The translations under genes were made by a program, and so were the position numbers. This document shows positions 55,816 to 64,000 of a stretch of DNA of 64,000 nucleotides, in pieces; position 1 is the first letter of the stretch; each line of letters begins with the position of its first letter. The notes beneath the pieces are model-generated. The model did no database searches, was not told the origin of the DNA, and worked only from the letters and a program-made list of their open reading frames with translations. Origin of the DNA: Acanthosepion esculentum (taxonomy: Eukaryota; Mollusca; Cephalopoda; Sepiida; Sepiidae). The stretch spans positions 14,489,013 through 14,553,012 of the forward strand of contig OZ038517.1 of assembly GCA_964036315.1 (NCBI GenBank). The letters run 5' to 3'.

Positions 55816-56784
55816 AGATATTGATTTTTCTCATTGTAAGAGTTCTTCGATTGCAAAGGGAATATTTGTCACAGGTTACTACCGCAATGAAGATAATAAA
55901 TCGCAAGTTCAGATTTGAATATCAGGGTCCGAAAGAAATATCGAAATCTCAATTCACAGGTACTATGTCCCAAATCACAATGCATGTAACCAGTCAGAAA
56001 AATGACTCAATCACCGACAAACGTGGTAGCCAAACACACAAATTTTGTCTTTTTACCCCGATTCGAGAACACTAAGTGTTTTTATTGACTAAGCATTATT
56101 TTTTCATTCATCGACAACTGGTAGAAGATACCCAATGTTAGCATATCCCAAATACTTTTATGGTGACTCCTCTGACTGACTTGTTTCTAATTTGAATATT
56201 CCATCTTCAGCATATTATGCAGAATGTGCGCCCTTTTTTCGGCAAGTGACTTTATTTTTGCCACATTTTTCGTCGTAAGATACACGTGACACACTGTCGC
56301 TTGGTTTGACGAGGCAATTGACGGTTTTCTTCGCTACACCCATCAAACCTTTAAAGGAGGCCAACTGACTGACATCCCATTTTTTGACATTTGACACTTT
56401 AGGTCCTGACATTTCGTTCTTTTCAAAACTACCTCATTACCACAACTTGCACAGCTTGACAAAAACAGTTTTTTTTTTTTAGAAACTTCTTTCTCGATAT
56501 AGGACACAGATGAGCAAGATAAAATTTGTCAACTTGACCTTATCTGTCCGACGCTGGAGACATGCAGAATTTTCAACAAACTTTACAGTCTGCAGTACCT
56601 ACTGATCATATTTTATAATTTCTGGTGTTGTTTTATTTTTTTTTTTAACTGTTAAATCCATTTTAAAGCTTCAAACTCGCATTATTTTATGTAAGAACTA
56701 ATATCCTTATCTTTGTGATTATTATCCCAGGGTTTCAATCATCATGACCTCTGACCTTTTTCAGGTAGTCATTGAAATGTTCTG
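55816..56784. other. Intron sequence with an unexplained 65-codon minus ORF
   Basis: Minus ORF 56215-56412: MSGPKVSNVKKWDVSQLASF then KGLMGVAKKTVNCLVKPSD and a Lys/Cys-rich end. Unlike most ORFs here it is not low-complexity and not a known TE piece. No splice sites chosen; could be a TE ORF fragment. Confidence 0.3.
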
Positions 56785-57430
56785 GTATTTTGGTTTGTTT
56801 TGTTTTGCTTCACGGCATATCAACACCTCAATGGGCTATTTAATGCTGACAATAGATTCATATCGAGAGAATATATATTATTTATAAGGAAACAGTTTGT
56901 AGATCCAGTTCCGTTGAAATACTTTTGTAAAGAGGGTTGTTGTCAAGAATCTGCTTTCATGTACACGATTTGTAGAGAAATGAATTTTGACATTCTCATT
57001 TGGTTTATGATTTTTGGTAGGTTTGCTTTATGGCATATCAACACATCAATGGGTTATTTAATGCTGACAAGATTTTTTTCAAAAATGTATTGCAGCTATT
57101 TTTTTTTTATCCAAAAGTTTATAGCTGGTAATAATTTTTTATTAAAAAATTCATTGCAGGTAATAGTTACAAAAATAATATTGTTCGGATTAAAACCTAT
57201 TTTTACACTTTCATAGTGTTTTTACCCCAGTTTGGGAGTTAACTATTTGCCCATAGCTGGGACCCTAACAAGTTCTACCACCCTGGGTCAGGGTAGACCT
57301 GGGAACACCAGCAACTAAGAGGTGGTTCCACAGTCCTCAAAACCCCCTGATCAGAAGCCTTGCTGTTGGATGTAGTTTATCGTCTTACCCAGGATGCGGA
57401 TGTAGTTTATCGTCTTACCCAGGACAAGGG
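56785..57430 (-). mobile_element. SINE-like repeat with GGTAAT minisatellite, copy 5 (edge duplicated)
   Basis: The edge tggcatatcaacacatcaat occurs twice (56810 and 57030), then three worn minisatellite units, then gcccatagctgggaccctaa ... tttatcgtcttacccaggat. The last 30 bp are also doubled (57370-57425). Confidence 0.8.
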
Positions 57431-57559
57431 TATTTTGAACTAAACTCTTAACCTCCAATGTTCTCATTCTGCTGTCCATATTTCAAGATATTTCATCTTA
57501 TTTTAGCACTAAGTTACTAATCATTTTGAGTCCGAGTCTGTATTACATGTCTGAGGAAC

Positions 57560-57650
57560 TGATCAGGGACTACTATACCATCAAACTGACAAACCAAGGC
57601 TTTAGTCCACTAGGCTACCGTCAGACATTGACAGTTGAATGAGAATGATC
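57560..57650 (-). pseudogene. tRNA-like SINE head relic
   Basis: On the minus strand gtagcctagtggactaaagc is an A-box-like segment followed by a degraded B region. A second copy is at 58760-58830. Confidence 0.4.
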
Positions 57651-57719
57651 TGTTCCCTATTGATTAAGTAATGCATTGTTTGAAAAAAAAAAACATTCAA
57701 GGTATATTTACTTTAAACG

Positions 57720-60010
57720 TTGATATAAATTTCCCTTAGCCACAAAGTAGATCAGTTTTCTATTGTTATTAAGTAATAAATTGATCCCCTCATTAGAATT
57801 ACTACCTTGTGTCAGATTTTATTATGTAAGGTGATGTCTCCAAAATAAAATTGGTTTTAACTATATATATATATGAAATGGACAAAGTCCAACAATTATT
57901 TTAAGACATTTTTATGTTTATACATTCTTTTTTATAGATACAAATATTTAAGTAAATGCTCTGTTTATAATAAACAGTATTAACAACATTTACCGGCCTG
58001 AATGTCCGAGAAATTGTCATAGAAAAACAGGAATCGAACTTGTATCCAATATGGAACCGCCATATAGCCTGACATGATTTTACCGATTTCGCCACAGTAG
58101 AGTGTTTCGATTAGCAAAGTTTAAAAATGGGAAAATCAACCTTGCTAACCAAAACGCTCCTTTGTGGTGAAATCAGTAAAAGCACATCAGACTATATGAC
58201 GGTTCCATGTAGGATACAGGTTCGATTCCTGTCGGAGGACACATATTTTCTATGACAATTTCTCGGACATTCAGGCCAGTAAATGTTGTTAATACTGTTT
58301 ATTATAAACAATGTATTTATTTAAATATTTGCATGTATAAAAAAGAATGTATAAACATAAAAATGTCTTAAAATATACATTTATGTTAAATATTAATGAG
58401 TTTCTAATGGGCATAAATGTCAGGGATCGGTTTTCTATTGTTATTAAGTAATAAATTGATCCCCCATTAGAATTACTACCGTATGTCAGATTTTATTATG
58501 CACGTTGATGTTTTCAAAATAAAATTGGTTTTAACTACGTTAAATATTAATGAGTTTCTAACGAGCATAATGTCAGGGATCGGTTTTCTATTGTTATTAT
58601 GTAATAAATAGATCCCCCATTAGAATTACTACCGTATGTCAGATTTTATTATGCACGTTGATGTTTTCAAAATAAAATTGGTTTTAACTAACTGAAGATA
58701 TATTTACGTTAAATATTAATGAGTTTCTACTGGCCATAAAGTCGAAGATCAGTTTTCTACTATGTCATCAAATTGACAAACCATTGCTTTAGTCCAGTAG
58801 GCTACCCCCAGACATTGACAGTGGAATGAGAATGATCTGTCCCCCATTGATTAAATAAAGGGTTCAGGCTTCAACATTTCCTGAAGGTGACACAGATTGA
58901 CGGCACAATTGATGAAACGTTTTGATGAGGACAACAAAGATGAAGACAACAGACAAATCAAATAGAAATTCGAACGCATAACGTGCTTAAATATAAGTGA
59001 AATTTCAAAATTCCAGACATTTCGTAGAAATGGCTGATGTGTTTAGACCTGCTTGGAACCAGCTGTCGCCTTAACTGCACAAATAAATGGCACTATCCTT
59101 CAGAAAATAAAACTTTAGATTCTAATAAGTATTTATCTTATATATCGATAAAACATGGCGAGGCAAATAAAGTGAGATGAACTGTCATTATGCACTGTTT
59201 ACATTACATATTAAATATACATTTCCTTGGGACATGAAGTTAGCGGGAGGGTTGGGGGATCAGTTTTCTATTGTTATTAAGTAATAAATTGATCCCCTTT
59301 AGGCTTATGCCAGATTTTATAATGCAAGCCAACGTTTGCAAACGGAAATTGGTATTAACCAACTGATGTAGGGAAATCTTTCAAGATATATTTACCTTAA
59401 ATATTGAGACAATTTTCAACTGGACATAAAGTGGGGGACAGGTATTCTTTTGTTATTAAGTAATAAATTGATCCCCCATTAGAAACATGATAATATGATT
59501 GTATCATGCAAGTCAATCAATAATAACGCTGGTATTCAGTAATGCGGTTTTGTGAAAAAATTCAAGATATATTTCCGTTAAATATTAGTTTCAGCTGGAC
59601 ATAAAGTGGGGTATCTGATTTCTATCCTTATCAAATAATAAATTGATCCCCCTTTATAATGAATACATTATGTCACATTTTATTATGCAAGTCTACGTTT
59701 ACACAATTATATTGTTTTTAATTATCGAAGACAGATATTTTTGTCAAATATTAAAGCCTGATTAATGGGCATAAAGTGGGGGACTTGTTTTCTGTTGCTA
59801 TTAAGTAATAAATTGATCCCCCTTAGAATCATGACAATATGTCTGATTGTATGATGCAAGTCAATGGCTGCACAATAACATTGGTATTCAGTAATGTGGT
59901 TTTGGAAAAAAAATTCAAGATATATTCCACCTAAATATAAGTTTCAACTGGACATGAAGTGGGGGATCGGTTTTCTATTGTTATTAAGTAATAAATTGAT
60001 CCCCCATTAA
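57720..60010 (+). repeat. Dispersed/tandem family with ATAAATTGATCCCC core, 8 copies
   Basis: ttattaagtaataaattgat followed by CCCC occurs at about 57765, 58440, 58593, 59275, 59455, 59630, 59805 and 59985. Each is preceded by gacataaagtgggggatcgg-type and followed by attagaattactac / atgtcagattttattatg. Copies 2-3 are about 150 bp apart and the last five about 175-180 bp apart. The palindrome 57868-58400 is inserted between copies 1 and 2. Confidence 0.85.
57868..58400. mobile_element. Palindromic foldback element with two opposed tRNA-like modules
   Basis: Left arm 57895-58125 and right arm 58140-58380 are inverted copies: ttaagacatttttatgttta / taaacataaaaatgtcttaa at the ends, attaacaacatttaccggcc / ggccagtaaatgttgttaat inside, and a tRNA-like module in each arm (58025-58100 minus, 58150-58245 plus, B box ggttcgattcc). 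Only about 15 bp separate the arms. The left end is atgaaatggacaaagtccaa, as at 10336. Confidence 0.9.
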
Positions 60011-60114
60011 AAAAATATTGGGAATAATTTGTTTTGGTGGTTATTTGACAGAAAACCAAGCACAATGCTAGCTTACAGCCATGAAAGTATATCCGATTGA
60101 CACCATATCTCATA

Positions 60115-60240
60115 TTTTTTCTGAATCATTTCAACCCGAGCAAGGCAACACCATCACAAAGGAGCAAAAAAAAAAATGAGATGACTTTAGGAGAAGGAAT
60201 TGGGCAACAAAAACTAAACAGGAAACAAGGGATAAAACTC
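60115..60240 (-). mobile_element. Worn LINE tail
   Basis: ctgaatcatttcaacccgag then caaggcaacacc is the inverse of the LINE tail seen at 3051-3182 and 26440. Confidence 0.45.
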
Positions 60241-60404
60241 TTGTTAAAAAAGACTGGAGAGGAGTGTGAACAGGACGATAGGCGACCTGAATAAATTACT
60301 ATTTTCTTATTTTACTTTGGTGGGAAAGTAGAGATATGCCAGCTACCATTTTGGAGTTTGCCTAATTAGAAAAAGACAGTCTCCTCTTTTCCACATGCAC
60401 ATGC

Positions 60405-60455
60405 ACCTGAAGAAGGCTCTTGAATGGTTTGGCTGAAACGTTTTGTTAACAAGAA
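60405..60455 (+). repeat. Single hammerhead-like motif
   Basis: acctgaagaaggctcttgaa, tggtttggctgaaacg, ttttg: CTGAAGA and GAAAC with a possible AGGC/GGCT arm. Isolated copy of the Penelope-associated family. Confidence 0.5.
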
Positions 60456-60764
60456 ACACAAAAAAAAAAGTCATTAGTACAAACAACTCTTCAAACAGAA
60501 AGACATTATTATCCTATTGCAATTGTGTTTGTCCCTCTCTCCTTCATCAGTTTACACGACCATTAAACCAAACTAATTCTTAACAATGATAGGATATGAA
60601 AGAGGATGAATAGATATTAACTACAGACACTTGGCTCTTCGCGGTGTACACATCATCATGCCCTCGACTTTTTTTTATTGGTAGGGGGATCCAAATACAG
60701 AAGCCATATTTAATCTCTTCCACAACGGTCTATCGACGACAGCTATCAGCAATTCTGGTACAGT

Positions 60765-61985
60765 CATACTGGTAAATTTGCTTTTTAACACCCGCACACT
60801 AAATTTCTCTTAAAACTTTCCCAAATTGTCATAATTCCGTGTAAATGTTCATACTGAACTTGAATTAACAATTAAACTATGAAGAAACCTACTGCTTTGG
60901 AGTTATCAACAAGAAAAAAAATCTTGTTGGTCATTCATCTGCCATTACTGCCATAATGTTCAGTAATTCACTGTGGGGTACTTCCAGAAGCGTAAGCATA
61001 AATATTGGCCTGTTTACTTCTTTTACAGCTATATCTCTTTTTTAAATCACTACGCATTATCGTAAAGCAATTTTTTTTTTTTGATAAGTGTAGTTTTATT
61101 TATAACAGAAAACTTTAAACCGAAACAAATTCAATAATACAATAAAACCTTTTTTCTGTGTAGAATAGCAATGACAAATTAAAAGAACAAATTAAATAAT
61201 ATAATAAAGCATTTTTTATATTTTAAAATTGAAAATAAAACAAACAATAATTAATGCACAAACTTGGTAAAGTAGAAACAAAATAAGGGTTGATTGTATT
61301 ATTTAATTTTTTTTTTAATTTGTACCCTTTTCTACACAGAAAGAACCCTGCTCTAACACCTAACCCTAAACTTGACCCATAAACATAACACTTTGTAAAG
61401 AGCATGATTATGTACAAAGTAAAATTACAAAAAAAACAAAAAATGCTAGAAACGAAATAAGGGTTTATTGTATTATTTAATGTTTTTTTTTTCAATTTGT
61501 CTGCTTTTAATTTTTAAAAAAGATTTATGTTTATTATTTAATTTGTTCTTTTAATTTGTCATTGCTATTGCACACGGAAAAAAAGTTTTATTGTATTATT
61601 TAATTTGTTTTTGTTATAAATAAAACTACACTTACCAAAAAAAAACAAAAAAAAAAAAAAACATTTTTTTACGGTAATGCGTAGTGATTTTCTGCACTGA
61701 AAGTCTGTAAAAGAAGTAAATAGGCCACAATTTATGCTTACGCCAATGGAAGTACTCCGTAGTGAATTAATGAACATTATGGCAGTAATGACGGACGAAT
61801 GACCAACAAGAAGTCCAATTTTTTTTCTTGTCGATAACTCCGAAACGGTAGGTCTCTTCATAATTTAATTGTTTATTTGAGTTCAGCAAGTTCATTTACA
61901 CGGAATTACGACAATTTGTGAAAATTTTAAGAGATATTTAGCATGCGGGCGTTTGGGTGTTAAGAAGCAAATTTACCGTTATACT
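60765..61985. repeat. Inverted repeat, arms about 300 bp, loop about 590 bp
   Basis: 60770-61070 (gtaaatttgctttttaacac, ccgtgtaaatgttc, tggtcattcatctgccatta, aatcactacgcattatcgta) reappears inverted at 61665-61980. The loop has several direct repeats of ttgtattatttaatttgt. Long-TIR foldback or DNA element; ORFs within are not convincing. Confidence 0.85.
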
Positions 61986-62260
61986 TGTCCATTGTTTGAC
62001 ATTGGCCAACCAGTTTTTGCACTGGCACCGTCTCTGACGTCCATCTTCAACGGCGCCTTGCACAGGCTGTCATGACTTGCAACATGTCCAAGCCATACCA
62101 TTTCTCTCCGTTTGACATTGGCGAGAAGAGGTTCGTTCCTGGTGGCCCACAAAACTTTCAACCCCACCTTTTTTTGGAGCTGATGAAACATGGAGGCGAA
62201 GAAACCATAACAGCGCTATGCCGGACGATCTGGGAACAAAAAAAAATTGGCCTAACAAAC
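61979..62260 (-). mobile_element. RTE-like LINE relic
   Basis: The minus strand reads KKVGLKVLWATRNEPLLANV, KRREMVWLGHVASHDSL and CKAPLKMDVRDGA, the conserved R.M.W.GHV.RH..L...L segment of endonuclease-RT LINE ORFs. It begins about 80 bp downstream of the donor of the exon at 62365. Confidence 0.8.
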
Positions 62261-62364
62261 CGACTCAATCAACCCCTGCCAAAGAAAGGAAGCCTTAGGA
62301 AGCGTCAATATTATAGGTGTGCACATAACATATACACAAACGCACAAAATCTTCCCCCACTTAC

Positions 62365-62568
62365 TTGAAAAAGACAGTTTCAGGTTTTTCAATTCATTTT
62401 GAATGGTCTCACACGTCGATTCCTGTTGGGCGTTTCTCTGCGAGAGAACCTGTATTGTCTCGGTTTGATTCGAAACGACAGTCTTCAGTTGTTCTTTTTC
62501 AAGGCTAGGACGAGGTAAAATTAAGTTCTCCTTCTCTTCTTGACGTAATTTTTTCTCATCACTCAGTT
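62365..62568 (-). CDS. Exon 1 of the set: coiled-coil exon of the kinesin-6/KIF20B-like gene
   Basis: Minus-strand acceptor cttttacccag|AACTGAG and donor TCTTTTTCAA|GTAAGTGG. 204 nt: two bases complete a split codon, 67 codons follow and one base is left over, fitting the two-base start of the exon at 44292. Product ELSDEKKLRQEEKENLILP, SLEKEQLKTVVSNQTETIQ, VLSQRNAQQESTCETIQNE and LKNLKLSF. Charged with heptad spacing of Leu/Val/Ile, i.e. a coiled-coil stalk. An earlier exon is required to the right and is outside the window or not recognised. ORF residues beyond either splice site (62252-62770) are intronic. Confidence 0.8.
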
Positions 62569-62689
62569 CTGGGTAAAAGAAAAGAAAAAAAAACATAAAA
62601 AATAATGATGAAAAGTGACATACCCTAGAAAATTTAGCCTTATATGAATTTACAAAAGACAATACAATAAATTTGGCAAAAATGCTGGC

Positions 62690-63640
62690 CGCTTCTATAT
62701 CTGAGTATGCCTGACTACTAGCCAATCCCTGTTGCAGACGCCTGCGCAGGCACATGTGTTTGTTCAACACCCACAGAGCTCACTTGTGGTTTACACTGCA
62801 ACTATGCTGAGCGGACCTTAGTTGCGGTTTCTGGGAGAGAGAGCATTATCTGGCGTAATCGACAGTCTAAAGAAAAACAGTATGCTGAAACACTCGGTCA
62901 CAATGACTTCTGACTTCATGCTAACACAATAACGTATATAAATGTAGGTAGAAAAAAAAAAAAAAAGCAAATGTTGATAAAATAGTGAGGGTCACAATGC
63001 CCTTCCCAGGGTCCCCAATCTGGCATACTACCACTGACACCCACCCCAGCAATGTTTTACAGCAATTTTTAACATCAACTTGAGATTTTTCTTGCTAAAA
63101 AGTTGAATATTAACACATTCGACATTATCGATAAAAAATAATGAATTTTATATCGTGTTTTTTCAATACTTAGCACCAAAAAAAGAAATTCACAGATTTG
63201 GATGAAATAAAAAAGGACCCTAGAATGACGTCAAAATCCACAAAAGATTTTCATCATTTAACAGTCAGTTGTGCTTAGTTTAATTTGTAACAGATATATG
63301 TGGTGACTGGCTGCTTGTATCTGAATATGCCAGACTTGTACGGCGGCTAGCCAATCCCCATTGCAGACACCTGCTCAGGCTCATTTGTGTTTGTTCAACA
63401 CCCACAGAGCCCACCTGTGGTTTATATTGCAATTATGTTGAGCGGACCTTAGTTGCAGTTTCTGGGAGAGAGAGCATTATCTGGCGTAATCAACAGTCAC
63501 AATACACTTCCCAGGGTCCCCAATCTGGCATACTACCATTGACACCCACCCCAGCAATGTTTTACAGCTATTTTTTAACATCAACTTGAGATTTTTCTTG
63601 CTAAAAAGTTGAATATTAACACATTCAACATTATAGACTG
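62690..63640 (-). repeat. Duplicated SINE-containing segment
   Basis: 62700-63125 and 63320-63640 share agccaatcccngttgcagac, ttgttcaacacccacagagc, gcagtttctgggagagagag, cttcccagggtccccaatct, cccaccccagcaatgtttta and ctaaaaagttgaatattaac. The right copy lacks about 100 bp present on the left (62860-62990). The SINE part is that of 23545-23990. Confidence 0.85.
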
Positions 63641-63810
63641 TTCTAGTTCCACGTGCCATGTCTAATGGATGTCAGTTATCAGTTATCTCCTGCTTAATTC
63701 CCTCTCCAAGTTCTCCACCGCCTTAACCGGGTATTGAACTCACACTCTTTGGGTCCTGTCACTGGATCTAACTAACGCCTTTATTCACTGTGCCATGTGA
63801 ACTTGAAATA
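63640..63810 (-). mobile_element. tRNA-SINE
   Basis: On the minus strand atggcacagtgaataaaggc (A box), gtgagttcaatacccggtta (B box), then ggagaacttggagaggg and ttccacgtgccatg-inverse. Same family as 14757-15036. 63811-64000 holds nothing recognised. Confidence 0.65.
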
Positions 63811-64000
63811 TAGACAGATATAATTCTTTCGTTAAATACATCTACTGAATACTTTCGTATACATCATCAGTGACGTTTCTAGCCGGGGTTCATTAGGGGT
63901 TTCTGGTCTTTCAACTTCATACCCCCCTCTCCACGGTGACCCAGCCGATACTGATCGGGTATTGACTTGTGTACCTTCCATTAGCTACAATTTTTTCCAT

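Larger units (their letters stand above)
4652..62568 (-). other. Gene model: 8 exons of a kinesin-6/KIF20B-like tail (partial)
   Basis: Eight exons can be read on the minus strand. Phases across the seven junctions are 1/2, 0/0, 0/0, 0/0, 0/0, 0/0 and 1/2, so every junction keeps frame and no internal exon is needed. Coding length is 1373 nt (about 457 codons). The order is coiled coil, a CNTC pair, then a long disordered basic tail with at least a dozen S/T-P sites. EIDVTPP...RKRKPLELQ, MKKIQQMSS..KEN and KRRLYKEEI follow in the same order as similar motifs in the KIF20B tail as I remember it. Both ends are missing: the first exon starts in phase and the last ends at a splice donor. Introns are 5 to 18 kb and full of transposons. 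Family assignment is tentative; the gene structure is much firmer. Confidence 0.75.

Noticed and set aside
58025..58245. Pair of functional tRNA genes
   Set aside because: Embedded in mobile foldback arms, no T at position 33 and mutated acceptor stems; better explained as SINE/foldback modules.
1..64000. Bacterial or phage system (operons, defence islands)
   Set aside because: Spliced exons, SINEs, LINEs and TA microsatellites show a eukaryotic nuclear genome; no prokaryotic gene clusters are present.

Overview
The window is an intron-rich, AT-rich animal genomic segment packed with transposable-element debris. There are no operons or ribosome-binding sites; coding appears only as short exons with GT/AG splice sites. 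Very long (TA)n arrays, tRNA-derived and 5S-derived SINEs, LINE, Penelope, Tc1/mariner and foldback relics, and a molluscan-looking 5S fragment suggest a mollusc, probably a cephalopod. This is inference from repeat style only.

One gene is well supported, on the minus strand and spread over about 58 kb. Its eight exons (62365-62568, 44292-44407, 40313-40393, 34817-34996, 25523-25687, 20439-20537, 12621-12870, 4652-4929) have consensus splice sites and mutually compatible phases. Together they give about 457 codons: a coiled coil, then a long basic Ser/Pro-rich tail with many S/T-P sites, nuclear-localisation-like clusters and a KEN motif. Three short motifs in order resemble, from memory, the tail of kinesin-6 KIF20B (M-phase phosphoprotein 1). 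The motor domain would lie beyond the right edge and the last exon was not found.

Layout from the left. 1-3.2 kb: 125-bp satellite made from a LINE 3' end, with a higher-order period of 14 units. 3.6-3.9 kb: promoter-like patch. 4-7 kb: LINE ends around exon 8. 7-9 kb: hammerhead-like tandem repeats, a nested direct repeat and a SINE. 10-12.5 kb: tRNA-bearing foldback element, composite TA array, then a 1.3-kb palindrome. 13.4 kb: 32-bp minisatellite. 14-20 kb: SINEs, an LTR-element gag, a 5S-tRNA SINE and a short Tc1 derivative with TIRs. 21-24 kb: mariner-type relics. 26-28 kb: LINE 3' ends and an inverted repeat. 31.8 kb: SINE-like repeat with internal minisatellite. 33-35 kb: LINE relic and exon 4. 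35-37.6 kb: 45-bp satellite. 38-43 kb: SINE, LINE and MITE relics. 44.7-46.5 kb and 52.5-53.4 kb: two further TA-composite arrays in foldback relics. 54-56 kb: Penelope GIY-YIG relic and hammerhead-like tandem repeats. 57.7-60 kb: a repeat built on an ATAAATTGATCCCC core with a tRNA-bearing palindrome. 60.8-62.3 kb: long inverted repeat and LINE relic. 62.4 kb: exon 1 of the set, then duplicated SINEs.

The most interesting theme is that three composite microsatellite arrays appear to have grown out of pieces of one foldback element family that also carries tRNA-like modules. Others are the LINE-derived higher-order satellite, the hammerhead-like motifs in Penelope-associated repeats, and the 5S-tRNA chimeric SINE.
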